A stretch of DNA of 64,000 nt. Source: Hirschia baltica ATCC 49814 (GTDB lineage Bacteria > Pseudomonadota > Alphaproteobacteria > Caulobacterales > Hyphomonadaceae). The DNA is taken from NCBI RefSeq assembly GCF_000023785.1, contig NC_012982.1:2852001-2916000 (forward strand). The letters run 5' to 3'. This document shows positions 26,287-36,169 of the stretch, one piece after another; within the stretch, counting starts at the first letter, position 1, and every line of letters starts with the position of its first letter. The position numbers were made by a program, and so were the translations under genes. Below the pieces are notes generated by a model that saw only the letters and a program-made list of their open reading frames with translations, searched no databases and was not told the DNA's origin.

Positions 26287-28542
26287 ATGACACTAAAGAT
26301 AGTACCGGCTATTTTATGTGGTGGTAGCGGAACGCGGCTTTGGCCATTATCACGCTCACATGAACCTAAACAGCTTCAAACTCTGTTTGGTGAGCATTCT
26401 CTCCTAACCCATACTGCTCTGCGGATGAACGCAACCCCAAATAGCGAAGCACCGTTGATTATCTGTTCTCAGGCATATGCAGCCGAGGTTGAAAATCAAC
26501 TATTTGAAAATGGTATCCCTTCAAGCGCTATCCTTGAAGAACCCATGGGACGCGATACTGCCGCTGCGGCTGGTATTGCAGCTCACTGGGTCAATGAAAA
26601 CCTTGGTGAGGATGCAATCCTCGTTCTGGTTCCAGCAGATCACTATATTGAGGATATGGAACATTTCCATACTGCAATTATTGAAGCTGCTCAAACGGCC
26701 CAACAAGGCAATATATGCACAATAGGCGTCACCCCTGATCGTCCAGAAACCGGCTTTGGTTACATAAAACGTGCTTCGGAAAAGCTCAAAGAAGCGCCAG
26801 GTTACCCCGTTGAAAAATTCGTTGAAAAACCTGACGCTGAAACCGCTCAAATGTATATTGATAGTGGAGATTATGTCTGGAATGCAGGTATTTTTGCCGT
26901 GCGTGGTTCAACCTATTTAAATGAACTATCCAATTTTGAACCAGACATCTATGCTAAAGTTCTAGCAGCATGTAATTGCGCTCGCACAGAGACATCACCT
27001 AACGGCTATAAACACCTTCAATATGACCCTCTCTTATTTAGTGCGATAGAAAAAAAGTCGATCGACTACGCAATCATGGAACGCACAGAAAATGCCGCTG
27101 TTGTTCCTGCCAAATTTGGTTGGTCAGATGTTGGTAGCTGGGCAAGTGTACGCGAACTCGGCAACATGGATAAGAATGGCAACAACCTAACAGGCGATGT
27201 CCGCATTGTAGATTCTAGCAATTGTCTCGTGCAAGCTAGCGGCCGCGTCGTGGCTCTAATCGGAATGCAAGACGTTGCCGTCATTGATACACCAGACGCA
27301 CTACTGGTTTGCCACACTGAGCACGCACAAAGTGTGAAGAAAGTGCACCAAGCTTTAGAAAAAGATGGTCACTCCACTGCACTTGGACATGGTGCAAGGT
27401 CCAAATCTTTTGCCTCTCGCCAACGTGGCTGGGCGCGCAACTGGTTGTTCAACCAAGCTCTACCTCTTTGGGCTGATATCGGCCTCGACCGTGAATTTGG
27501 CGGTGTTTATGAAGCGCTTAATATGGAAGGCAAGCCCCTCCACGACATGGGGCGCCGTTTCCGTGTCCAAGCGCGTCAAGTTTATGCTTTTGCCCACGCC
27601 CATGAAATGGGCTGGAAGGAAGGCGCTCACGCCCTTGAGTCTCCTCTCAATTATATGCTCAAGCATTGTTGGTTAGAAACCGGCGGTTGGGGACATATTT
27701 ATAATCGCGATGGTTCTCTGCTCGACGGGCGCATAGATACTTATGATCAAGCTTTTGCTCTGCTTGGACTTGCATGGGCTTATAAAGTCACAGGCGAAAA
27801 ACGCGTTCTTGAAGCGGCGACCAAAACAAAGGAACTTCTGTTTAATCGGCTCCGTCACCCAATTATCGGGTTCGTCGAAGGCATACCTGCGACTACACCC
27901 CGAAGAGCAAATCCGCATATGCATTTGTTTGAAGCTGCAATTCACTGGATGGAATTGTTTGGTGATGAACAAATGGCTGATTTAGCTGAAGAAATTTTCG
28001 AGCTATACACACAACGCTTCTGTGTTGATGGATTATTGCGTGAATATTTTCACGAAGACCTGACACCATTGCCTGAACGCGCAAATGAACGATACCGCCT
28101 TATTGAACCCGGACATTTACTCGAATGGGTCTTCCTATTGCGTAAATATGCAAAAATGACGGGACGCAAGACAAACACCACCGCTGTTTTAGAAGCATTT
28201 AGCGACACTTATGGGATTGCACCCGAAACCGGACTTGTCATGAATTACTGCTATCCAGACGGAACGCACCCAGAGAATGTAAATTCACGTTTATGGCCGC
28301 AAACAGAATATATCCGACTGAAGCTCTCCAATGACTCTTTACCAGAACAGCGTAAAGGTTTGGAAATGCTGGAGCGTTTGAAAAAGCATTACCTCAATGT
28401 GAGTGGCGAAAACATGGGATATTGGCATGATGAAGTAGACGGTGCAGGAAAGGTCATTTCCAGCAATTCACCAGCCAGTACATTATATCATGTGCTTGGG
28501 TGCCTGATGCCGCTAATTAATGAAAAGACAGCTTCTGACTAA
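26287..28542 (+). CDS. Mannose-1-phosphate guanylyltransferase fused to AGE-family epimerase/isomerase
   Basis: 751 aa, two domains. Residues about 1-360 are a GDP-mannose pyrophosphorylase: the nucleotide-binding CGGSGTRLWPLSR near 11-23, GRDTAAAAGIAAH, VPADHYI, FVEKPD, WNAGIFAVRG and KFGWSDVGSW. Residues about 375-750 are an (alpha/alpha)6 AGE-type domain: FRVQARQVYAFAHAHEMGW, DGRIDTYDQAFALLGLAWAY, NPHMHLFEAAIHW, EPGHLLEWVFLL, NSPASTLYHVLGC. In ManC/AlgA proteins the partner domain is a cupin-type phosphomannose isomerase; here an AGE-type fold stands in its place and may convert fructose-6-phosphate and mannose-6-phosphate (inference). The start at 26287 has GGGTGGGA upstream; a start 14 codons earlier is less likely. 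Confidence 0.9.
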   Translation: MTLKIVPAILCGGSGTRLWPLSRSHEPKQLQTLFGEHSLLTHTALRMNATPNSEAPLIICSQAYAAEVENQLFENGIPSSAILEEPMGRDTAAAAGIAAHWVNENLGEDAILVLVPADHYIEDMEHFHTAIIEAAQTAQQGNICTIGVTPDRPETGFGYIKRASEKLKEAPGYPVEKFVEKPDAETAQMYIDSGDYVWNAGIFAVRGSTYLNELSNFEPDIYAKVLAACNCARTETSPNGYKHLQYDPLLFSAIEKKSIDYAIMERTENAAVVPAKFGWSDVGSWASVRELGNMDKNGNNLTGDVRIVDSSNCLVQASGRVVALIGMQDVAVIDTPDALLVCHTEHAQSVKKVHQALEKDGHSTALGHGARSKSFASRQRGWARNWLFNQALPLWADIGLDREFGGVYEALNMEGKPLHDMGRRFRVQARQVYAFAHAHEMGWKEGAHALESPLNYMLKHCWLETGGWGHIYNRDGSLLDGRIDTYDQAFALLGLAWAYKVTGEKRVLEAATKTKELLFNRLRHPIIGFVEGIPATTPRRANPHMHLFEAAIHWMELFGDEQMADLAEEIFELYTQRFCVDGLLREYFHEDLTPLPERANERYRLIEPGHLLEWVFLLRKYAKMTGRKTNTTAVLEAFSDTYGIAPETGLVMNYCYPDGTHPENVNSRLWPQTEYIRLKLSNDSLPEQRKGLEMLERLKKHYLNVSGENMGYWHDEVDGAGKVISSNSPASTLYHVLGCLMPLINEKTASD

Positions 28543-28567
28543 GCTAAAATACTCCAATACAATAGAA

Positions 28568-28612
28568 TTTGATAACGCTATGCTAGTTTTAGACCTACAT
28601 AGCGTTATCAAA
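28568..28612. terminator. Bidirectional terminator between convergent operons
   Basis: Perfect 15-bp inverted repeat (28568-28582 pairs with 28598-28612), 15-nt loop, between the pyrophosphorylase and the hybrid kinase genes, which converge. Rightwards it is followed by TTGTTTTTCTTT after about ten bases. Confidence 0.8.
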
Positions 28613-28631
28613 TCTATGCTATTGTTTTTCT

Positions 28632-31600
28632 TTAAATAGCTTGTTTTTGAACACTATTTCCAGATATTTCCGCTTTTCCATCAAGCAATAACATACCACT
28701 GACACCCAAGAAGCTCTCTAATTCAGTCAGCATTTTTGTGAATTCTTGATTACTATAACCAATCTGCGAATCTTGATCAGAAACTTCTTTAGCTTGTGCT
28801 TCCAATTTTTTAGCTATGGACGATAGCGCTGTCGCCCCCATTTGCTTTGCACTGGATTTTAGAGAGTGGGAAGGTCTTACGATTTCTTCAATTCGATTGT
28901 TTTTTAATGCTAACCTGATCTGCTCTAGCATTTCTTTTGAATTCTGAATGAAAAGCGGCACCATCGTATCGAACTTGTCTTTCAATAGTGATCTTGCTTC
29001 TTCCACCGCTACTTCATCAATAAAATCAGACCTCGACATGCCAGCAGGCATAATTGGAACTAGTTTTTCTACCGTCTGGAGCGTATGGACAGGCGCATGT
29101 TCCTGTGGAGTCGTTTCCTGTGTTTCTGAACTCTCATCTGATTTGGACTTCTTAAACAAATTAAACATTTTCTGCTTCAACTCCTCTTTTCGCACTGGTT
29201 TCGTCATGTAATCTGCCATCCCGGCATCTAGGCATCTTTCTCGATCTCCCTTCAGGGCATTAGCCGTAAGAGCCACGATGGGCAAATCCTTTGAAATTTC
29301 ACCAGAAAGCTGATAATCGACAATCTTGCGTGATGCTTCAAATCCATCCATGACCGGCATTAAACAATCCATCAAAACAATATCGAATGGCTTCTTTAGC
29401 GCCATATCAACGGCTTCCTGCCCATTAGATGTCAAAACAAAATCACACTCGAACTCGTTCATTATTTCTTGAATAAAGATCTGATTGATGAAGTTGTCTT
29501 CCGCGATGAGCACACGCATACCAGCAATATCTATATCATCTGGTTTCACAGTTTCATTTTGATATTCGGCTAACTCAGGAGGGATGACATCTCCAAATTT
29601 AAATTTTGACCAAATTTCCGCGACGTTTTGCCGAAAGGAGCTCATACGAATGGGTTTTTCAATCGCAGCACTAAATACCCCGCAAGCAAAACTATCATCC
29701 ACACCATTGCGCCCTGCTGCCGACACAAGTATCAAACAAGCATCAGTAATCTGGCTGAGTTGAACCGCTAAAGTTTCGCCATTCATTGAAGGCATAACAT
29801 AGTCAATCAATACCATATCAAATTCGGATCCGTTAGCGCGAGCTAGTTTCACGCTTTGGATGGCCTCACTACCAACTGAAACGCAATCGACACTCACGCC
29901 GGATGCTTCCATTTGGGCTCGTAGAATTTCCAGAGAGACATCACTATCATCGACGATCAACACACGCTTAAGACCCAATCGTTTCAGATCTAAATCGGCA
30001 GAGGGCTTCACTTGCGAACGTTGAGTTATAACCTCAAACCAGAACGTAGATCCCTCACCTTCAACACTGTCGACGCCAATTTTACCATTCGCAAGTTCAA
30101 TAATGCTTTGACAAATGGAAAGGCCCAATCCTGTTCCGCCAAACTTACGCGTTGTTGATGTGTCAGCTTGACTGAATTTTTCAAAAATTCGGCTTTGGGC
30201 TTCTTCTGAAATTCCAATCCCCGTATCCACAACCTCGACACGAAAACGAATACCATCTTCATCAAGACTTTCATCAGGGATTTCAAACACCTTGACTTGG
30301 ATTGAGCCGGTGTTTGTAAATTTGATTGCATTGCTAACAAAATTATCCAACACCTGCCTAAAGCGAACAGGATCCAAGAAAACATTTGAAGGCATATCTG
30401 GATCCGAAAAAATCGAAATTTCTACACCTTTATCCTGTGCTCGCATCGCGAATAATTGGCCGGTTTCATCAATTAATTCAACAACATTGCAATCAACTCT
30501 CTCAAGTTCCATTCGCCCTGCTTCAATTTTGGAGAAATCCAAAATATCATCGATGATACGTTGCAGCGAATTTCCAGATGACAAAATTGTCTCAGCATAA
30601 GATTCAATTTTCTTAGACGGTTTTGCACTCAGAATAAGCTCAGCCATTCCCAGAACGCCATTCATAGGTGTCCGAATTTCATGGCTCATAGTGGCTAGAA
30701 AGTCTGACTTAATTTGATTAGATGATAACGCCAATTTACGTGCTTTAACCTGATCATGTAGCACACGCCTCATTTTGAGCAGGTAGATGAACATTCCACC
30801 AATCACCAAAACAAGCACAATAAAAAGACGCGTTATGCCGGAACGATGCGCTTCGTAAAAATACGCTGATGGAGAAAAACGAAAATTGAATGTATATTCT
30901 GAATCTTCAGCACCACTGTAAACTGGCGTTATCACTGGCTCTAATTGACGCTCTAGCAACGCACCCAATATCCCCGGAGGAGAAATATTTGGTGCTGGAA
31001 CATTGTCAGCTGTTACAACGATGTAATCGGCATGATCTCCACCTATTTCCTTTTGAGCAACACGAACGCCCTCAGGAAGATTTACGATGTGAATAGACAC
31101 GCCTTCAACTGCACTATCAATTGCCATAGGGACGATGAAAGCCATATTTAATTCATTGCGCGTTGTCGTTGAATCTAAGGAATGATCAAGGCCCATATTT
31201 TGTAATTTATCTATACCAAACTGGAGACGCCCCGTCTTAAAGGCTGTCAAAACCAGCGGATATAAATAATCATCGACGTCAATTATCTGACCATAATCGA
31301 GCCCCCTTTTTAGAGGGTAAACATTATCAACAGTGAAGCTTCCATCTTCGCCCTTCGAAACCCACGACAAAGAGCGAGTTTGAGTATTAGTTTCGACAAG
31401 TTCAGCATTGAATTCTCTAAATTCATCTTGTGACACAAATTCCGACGACGTCATATATCTCCCAATATATTCAGCAATTTCAGCATGCCGACGCGTACGA
31501 GAGTCTTTAAGCAAGATTTCGAGCTTCGTTATCTGGTCAAATTGGCTCTCCAGACTATTCATATGCTCTTCGCGTGCAAATTCTCGCACACCCCACATAA

Positions 31601-31658
31601 TAAAGGCCGCAACCAAAATAAAAATAAGAGTCTTTGTTTTTGAAAAATCCACGCTCAT
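28632..31658 (-). CDS. Hybrid sensor histidine kinase (CHASE-HisKA-HATPase-REC-REC-HPt)
   Basis: 1008 aa. A transmembrane helix (residues 10-25), a periplasmic CHASE-type sensor (about 40-290), a second helix (ITRLFIVLVLVIGGMFIYLL), HisKA with phospho-His in DFLATMSHEIRTPMNG near 325, HATPase with DTGIGISEEAQ and FGGTGLGLSIC, a first receiver (VLIVDDSDVS ... LIDYVMPSMNG near 617), a second receiver (VLIAEDNFIN ... LMDCLMPVMDG near 762) and a histidine phosphotransfer domain (RPSHSLKSSAKQMG near 927). Start at 31658 is supported by TTTGGAG upstream and TGA/ATG proximity to the preceding gene; an earlier start would overlap it. It ends the type I secretion operon and probably signals through the adjacent receiver-ATPase protein. 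Confidence 0.93.
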   Translation of the reverse strand: MSVDFSKTKTLIFILVAAFIMWGVREFAREEHMNSLESQFDQITKLEILLKDSRTRRHAEIAEYIGRYMTSSEFVSQDEFREFNAELVETNTQTRSLSWVSKGEDGSFTVDNVYPLKRGLDYGQIIDVDDYLYPLVLTAFKTGRLQFGIDKLQNMGLDHSLDSTTTRNELNMAFIVPMAIDSAVEGVSIHIVNLPEGVRVAQKEIGGDHADYIVVTADNVPAPNISPPGILGALLERQLEPVITPVYSGAEDSEYTFNFRFSPSAYFYEAHRSGITRLFIVLVLVIGGMFIYLLKMRRVLHDQVKARKLALSSNQIKSDFLATMSHEIRTPMNGVLGMAELILSAKPSKKIESYAETILSSGNSLQRIIDDILDFSKIEAGRMELERVDCNVVELIDETGQLFAMRAQDKGVEISIFSDPDMPSNVFLDPVRFRQVLDNFVSNAIKFTNTGSIQVKVFEIPDESLDEDGIRFRVEVVDTGIGISEEAQSRIFEKFSQADTSTTRKFGGTGLGLSICQSIIELANGKIGVDSVEGEGSTFWFEVITQRSQVKPSADLDLKRLGLKRVLIVDDSDVSLEILRAQMEASGVSVDCVSVGSEAIQSVKLARANGSEFDMVLIDYVMPSMNGETLAVQLSQITDACLILVSAAGRNGVDDSFACGVFSAAIEKPIRMSSFRQNVAEIWSKFKFGDVIPPELAEYQNETVKPDDIDIAGMRVLIAEDNFINQIFIQEIMNEFECDFVLTSNGQEAVDMALKKPFDIVLMDCLMPVMDGFEASRKIVDYQLSGEISKDLPIVALTANALKGDRERCLDAGMADYMTKPVRKEELKQKMFNLFKKSKSDESSETQETTPQEHAPVHTLQTVEKLVPIMPAGMSRSDFIDEVAVEEARSLLKDKFDTMVPLFIQNSKEMLEQIRLALKNNRIEEIVRPSHSLKSSAKQMGATALSSIAKKLEAQAKEVSDQDSQIGYSNQEFTKMLTELESFLGVSGMLLLDGKAEISGNSVQKQAI

Positions 31659-31659
31659 A

Positions 31660-32613
31660 TCACCACTCCAAACTTTCACCTTGAGTGATGATGGCAACGG
31701 CCTTATTGCCCTTTTCATTGTACTGAAGCTTATCAAAGCTGCTCATTGCAGCCAGAGCAATTCCTCGGCCATGACTGTCACCAGCGCGGGAAGGATCAAC
31801 GCGAACGTATTTTTTCCAGTCGAAACCTTCGCCCTGATCTTCAACTACGAGATAAATACCGTCCTGTTTTTTAACAACAGATGCGACAACAACGCGATCA
31901 GCATATTTTGGCAATAACAATCTGCGTTGGACCTCAGCCTCCCAATTATTGGCTTGAAGCAAGGTGTATTTATTTTCATAGCCAATCTCAAGATTACCAT
32001 GTTCCACAGCGTTGATGAGAAGCTCAGAAACACCCGCCACCACTCGCGAGGGGTCGGGAAAACAACTCGCTATAAACCCGCTCAATTTGTTGACATGCTC
32101 AAGGTTTTTAAGTTCGAAACGGAATGACGTCATCAAATCAAAGCCAGTTCGATGCTTTGAAAGTTCTGTTTGAACTTTTTCTCGATTTTCCACTTCCCGA
32201 ACTGCCGCTGAGAGAACAGATCGTAACATTTCTTCTTTAACTGGCTTCGTCAGATAGTAAAAAACACCTGCATTAAGCCCATCATCTATCGCATCATCGG
32301 AGTCTGTCCCCGTAATCATTATCACAGGCATATTCCGCAATTTTGGCTCGGATTTAATACGCTTAACCGCAGTCAACCCATCCATTACCGGCATTTCGCG
32401 ATCCATTAAGATCACATCCACACCTTCAGGATTTTCTTTAAGCTTGGTTATCGCATCCAAACCATGTTCAGCATGAACTACCGTATGCCCTTCTTGAACA
32501 ATCTGAGCTTCGAGGAAGGTCCGTGAAATCAGATTATCTTCAACAATCATAACCTTTGTTTCACGAGACAAAGCCAGAATATCGGAACGTTTTTGTTCTT
32601 TAACCTGCGTCAT
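31660..32613 (-). CDS. Response regulator with RsbW-like ATPase output domain
   Basis: 317 aa. N-terminal receiver (VMIVEDNLISRTFLEAQ, phospho-Asp in VILMDREMPVMDG near 72, ITGTDS, LTKPVKEE) followed by a linker and a GHKL/HATPase_c_2 domain (VVAGVSELLINAVEHGNLEIGYENK N box, LVVEDQGEGFDWKKYV G1 box, SHGRGIALAAM G2 box) like anti-sigma serine kinases of the RsbW/SpoIIAB type. It may bind or phosphorylate a partner switch protein, linking the hybrid kinase to gene expression or secretion. Encoded 5 bp after the HlyD-type gene, inside the secretion operon. No cognate anti-sigma antagonist or sigma factor gene is visible in the window. Confidence 0.88.
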   Translation of the reverse strand: MTQVKEQKRSDILALSRETKVMIVEDNLISRTFLEAQIVQEGHTVVHAEHGLDAITKLKENPEGVDVILMDREMPVMDGLTAVKRIKSEPKLRNMPVIMITGTDSDDAIDDGLNAGVFYYLTKPVKEEMLRSVLSAAVREVENREKVQTELSKHRTGFDLMTSFRFELKNLEHVNKLSGFIASCFPDPSRVVAGVSELLINAVEHGNLEIGYENKYTLLQANNWEAEVQRRLLLPKYADRVVVASVVKKQDGIYLVVEDQGEGFDWKKYVRVDPSRAGDSHGRGIALAAMSSFDKLQYNEKGNKAVAIITQGESLEW

Positions 32614-32618
32614 CGGTA

Positions 32619-33956
32619 TTATCTCTCTGTAAAGGCTGTTTTCAAGGAAACATGGATTGGCTTTAGTAGATATTGCAGGATAGTCTTTTCACCCGTTACG
32701 ACATCGGCCATAACTGTCATTCCAGGGAGAATCTGGTTACGCGTATCCGCTCCAACAAAAGACTTATCCAGAAGGATTGTTCCTTTGTAGAAACGCCCGC
32801 CATTGGGCTCCGTGAAGGTGGCAGCTGAGATGTAATCCAACTTCCCATTCACAGCACCAAATCGAGAAAAATCGAACGCGCTAAACTTAACCCGAACAGG
32901 CTGCCCGCGACGAAGATATCCAATATCTTTCGGTGATATCTTGACGTGAACTTCTAGCGTCCGGTCCTGAGGAACAATTTCCATCACTGTTTCTCCGGCG
33001 GTTAAAACCTCACCGACAGTGTTTACCGACATTCCTTTCACGCGCCCAGAAACGGGAGCCACTATATTCAACCGCTGAATACGTTCATTGAGCTTGTCGA
33101 CGGCATTTTCATTTTGAGAAATTTCCGACACGGTAATATTCAAACGTTCAAGCACTTGATCAGATTGTGTCGCCTGCAACCCAGCAATTCGACTTTCATA
33201 TTCATTCATTTCCTGACGTGCGAGCCGTAATTTATTGTTAAGTGCAGCCACAGAGTCCTTTAATTTTGTGAGTTTCAACTCTTCTTCCATTAGTCGAACT
33301 GCTGGAAACAGCCCCTTTTCAGCAAGCGATTTACGATTGTCATAGATCTGCTGAGATATTTTTAGTTTTTCAGTTTCGCTTGCTTTTTGAGACAAGAGTC
33401 CACGCTCTAGTTCATGCTTCTGCTCAAGCTGACGACTAACTATTTGAAGCTCTTGCTCACGCGACACCTTCATTGATTCAAATGATGCTTGCTGATCAGA
33501 GTATTTCAATGCGCTCAGATCGAAGCCAGAAAAATCTGGTTCACGCTTTTCAATGAAGGCCCTAAGGCGCTCCGCCTGTAGTTGTAGAAAAACTTGCTTA
33601 GCAACAAGAATTCTATGATCTTCATTTATCGCTTTAGCGCTGATAGATACGAGCAATTGCCCCGCTTCAACCAAATCACCTTCTTCAACGTGTATTTTGT
33701 CAATAATCCCGCCTTCTAAATGTTGAACAAGCTGCTTTTTACCTTGCGGTATAACCTCACCTGACGTCCGTGCGACCTCATTAATGTTAGTGAATGACGA
33801 CCACACCAAAAATGCGAGTATAAGCGAGGACACTAAAGCTAAGGTTGTACGCACAATGTAAGGATTAACTGTTTCCTCCAATTGGACTGCTTGCGAAAGG
33901 AAACGCATTTGACGGTCACGCCGATCACGTTTCAAACGAGAAATAAGATTAAACAT
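32619..33956 (-). CDS. HlyD-family type I secretion adaptor (membrane fusion protein)
   Basis: 445 aa. Short cytoplasmic N-terminus, one transmembrane helix near 38-56 (TLALVSSLILAFLVWSS), a lipoyl-like half (SGEVIPQGKKQLVQHLEGGIIDKIHVEEGDLVEAGQ), a long coiled coil of about 200 residues (QASFESMKVSREQELQIV to LERLNITVSEISQNENAVDKLNERI), the second lipoyl half (IVAPVSGRVKGMSVNTVGEVLTAGE) and a beta-barrel domain (RRGQPVRVKFSAFDFSRFGAVNG). It bridges the ABC exporter and an outer-membrane TolC-like channel; no TolC gene is in the window. Start overlaps the stop of the ABC gene by 1 bp (TAATG). Confidence 0.92.
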   Translation of the reverse strand: MFNLISRLKRDRRDRQMRFLSQAVQLEETVNPYIVRTTLALVSSLILAFLVWSSFTNINEVARTSGEVIPQGKKQLVQHLEGGIIDKIHVEEGDLVEAGQLLVSISAKAINEDHRILVAKQVFLQLQAERLRAFIEKREPDFSGFDLSALKYSDQQASFESMKVSREQELQIVSRQLEQKHELERGLLSQKASETEKLKISQQIYDNRKSLAEKGLFPAVRLMEEELKLTKLKDSVAALNNKLRLARQEMNEYESRIAGLQATQSDQVLERLNITVSEISQNENAVDKLNERIQRLNIVAPVSGRVKGMSVNTVGEVLTAGETVMEIVPQDRTLEVHVKISPKDIGYLRRGQPVRVKFSAFDFSRFGAVNGKLDYISAATFTEPNGGRFYKGTILLDKSFVGADTRNQILPGMTVMADVVTGEKTILQYLLKPIHVSLKTAFTER

Positions 33957-36169
33957 TATGCGGCCTCCCCAGCAGGCTTTTGAATATTGGTGGATTGAGT
34001 TGTGTCACTAGATTGCACAAACGGCTTTTCGCGCCCCTTGAGATTAATGACCGTAGTCGCCATATTAATGAAATCAGTACGATAAGTGCTTAAGAATACT
34101 GTTTGCTGCCCGCGGACGTCCAACAGGTATTTCTTCAAATTCATACCTAAACGGTCTGACAGAAGCGAATTTGGCACCTCATCTATCAACAGAATAGAAG
34201 CCTCTTGCAAATAACCTCGCGCAAGTGAAATTTTGAAAGCCAATGAGGAATTCACCTCCACTTGGCCTTTCGTGCCTATTTGAGTTTCCAATCCTTTAGG
34301 TAGTCGATTGATTGTGTCTTGCGCGTCAGATAGAGCAAGTACACGTTGTATCTGCTCATCTGTAGCGTCTGGACGCACCAATTTAAGATTTTCCAAAATA
34401 CTTCCGCTGTATAAAGTGGGTGTTTTCGGAACATAAGCGATCTGTCTTCTAAGGCTATTTGCTTCCAATTGACGAATATCAAATCCATCTATTCTGACGG
34501 CACCGCTTTCCGCCTGATAAAGCTTTTGCAATAGCTTCAAAATACTGGCTTTTCCGCCTCCCGTCGTTCCAGTGAGGGCGACAAAATCTCCCGCAGCGAC
34601 ACGAAAAGACAGATCTTTAAAGACGTAATCTCCAGCCTCTCCATATTTGAAAGAGACATTGTCAAAAGTGATCCTACCTCTAACGCGCGGAAGTTTGGCG
34701 GCGCTTGGGTTTTCCTCAATTTCACTACGAACTTCCATCAGATCGTTGATCTGAAGAATACTATTCCTAATTTGTTCAAGTCTTGGGACCATGGAACACA
34801 GAGAATAGAAAGGTACGAGTGCACGCCAAGTCAGGACCATAGACGCCACCAAAGCACCAGGGCTAATTTGCCCTTCCCAAATCAAGTGCACACCAAAACC
34901 AATTGTTGCAACAGACGATATGAGAGTGATTGCATGTGCTAAAGTCTCGACGACAGAGCCCAGAAACCCCATATCAAAATGTAGCATCATTTCTCGGCCA
35001 GAAACATCACGAAACTTTCGGATCCACTTTTCCTGAAGCCCTTGAGAACGAATTGTATCTATTTTCTCGTATGTCTCGATTGCAAATTGCTGTCGCGCAG
35101 AACTCGCTTTCGCTGCGATGCGAATAATGGTCTTTATTTTATTTCGTACCAGCCAAAATAAGACGCAATACAGGCCAATAGCTGCAACCGGCACCAAGAA
35201 TAGCGGGCCTGCGACAAAATACAAAACAACAATCGACAAGACCACAAAAGGAGCATCAAGAGCTGACATAAAAGCTGGACTGCTGAAGAAATCTCTCGCT
35301 GCTTCAAATGTCTTAATTCTTGATATTTGCGATGAGACAGATGCGTTTTCAATTATAGATGGCGGCAATGATAAAAGATGAGAAAATATTCTGTTACCTA
35401 CAATATTATCTAGGCGCCCTGATACCCAAGATAAACCAGACGCCCGAACAGCTCTAAAGGCACCATCAAAACACATAGCCGCAATTGCACCCACGCATAA
35501 CATCGGAAGTACATCTGGCGCAGCAGAGGCAATCACCCGGTCATACACGAGCATAATGTAGATAGGGATCGAGATCGCAACGAGATTTAGAAGAAACCCA
35601 ACAACTGAAACCTGAAACAAAGTCCCGTTAAAACGGTTTGCAGTCGCGATAAACCAGCTCTTGCCACTCCCCTTACGTTGGAAGTGAGAGGTCGATTGCC
35701 TATTTTCCTCATAACGTCGAAAGATCCAGACTACGCCGTTCACATCATTTGAACGCTCATCTAACTCCTGCGTCTCGGGATCAAACACCAAAACCCCATT
35801 TTCATCCTTACGAATGGGAAGAATTGGTTCTTCGTGGCGGTTCACCATTAAAGCTGGGAATAATCGGCTGTCTATTCTCTGAATGCTATCAACATGTTTT
35901 CGGCCGTAAAAACCCAAGTTTGCAATAGTGTTTAACACACCTTCCATTTTCAAAGGTTCTTTCGAAAATGGAAGCGCTTCCACGATACGGTCCACAGTGA
36001 TTGTAGGTTCAAGTTCAAGCAACAATGCTAGGAGTGTTATCTCCCAAGCACCTGGAGATTCAAAATTCGTACGGCCCGATAGAAAGATAGCTGATGCGAG
36101 CTTACTAATCTCAATTCTAATTTCTGCCGATTTGGTCAGGAGTTGAACATTTTGAGTAACCTCGGACAC
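33956..36169 (-). CDS. Type I secretion ABC protein with degenerate nucleotide-binding motifs
   Basis: 737 aa. N-terminal about 150 residues resemble the cysteine-less C39-like domain of HlyB/LapB exporters. A six-helix transmembrane domain follows (GTLFQVSVVGFLLNLVAISIPIYIMLVYDRVI and onward), then an ABC domain from about 490. Walker A reads GTTGGGKAS: the lysine is kept but Ser/Thr is Ala. The Q-loop position is YVPK, the signature region is EVNSSLAFKISLARG with no LSGGQ, Walker B is ILLIDE with the catalytic Glu kept, and the H-loop region is FLSTYRTDF without His. GTG start with GGAG 9 nt upstream, overlapping the previous stop by 1 bp. It probably forms a heterodimer with the neighbouring ABC protein. 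Confidence 0.9.
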   Translation of the reverse strand: MSEVTQNVQLLTKSAEIRIEISKLASAIFLSGRTNFESPGAWEITLLALLLELEPTITVDRIVEALPFSKEPLKMEGVLNTIANLGFYGRKHVDSIQRIDSRLFPALMVNRHEEPILPIRKDENGVLVFDPETQELDERSNDVNGVVWIFRRYEENRQSTSHFQRKGSGKSWFIATANRFNGTLFQVSVVGFLLNLVAISIPIYIMLVYDRVIASAAPDVLPMLCVGAIAAMCFDGAFRAVRASGLSWVSGRLDNIVGNRIFSHLLSLPPSIIENASVSSQISRIKTFEAARDFFSSPAFMSALDAPFVVLSIVVLYFVAGPLFLVPVAAIGLYCVLFWLVRNKIKTIIRIAAKASSARQQFAIETYEKIDTIRSQGLQEKWIRKFRDVSGREMMLHFDMGFLGSVVETLAHAITLISSVATIGFGVHLIWEGQISPGALVASMVLTWRALVPFYSLCSMVPRLEQIRNSILQINDLMEVRSEIEENPSAAKLPRVRGRITFDNVSFKYGEAGDYVFKDLSFRVAAGDFVALTGTTGGGKASILKLLQKLYQAESGAVRIDGFDIRQLEANSLRRQIAYVPKTPTLYSGSILENLKLVRPDATDEQIQRVLALSDAQDTINRLPKGLETQIGTKGQVEVNSSLAFKISLARGYLQEASILLIDEVPNSLLSDRLGMNLKKYLLDVRGQQTVFLSTYRTDFINMATTVINLKGREKPFVQSSDTTQSTNIQKPAGEAA

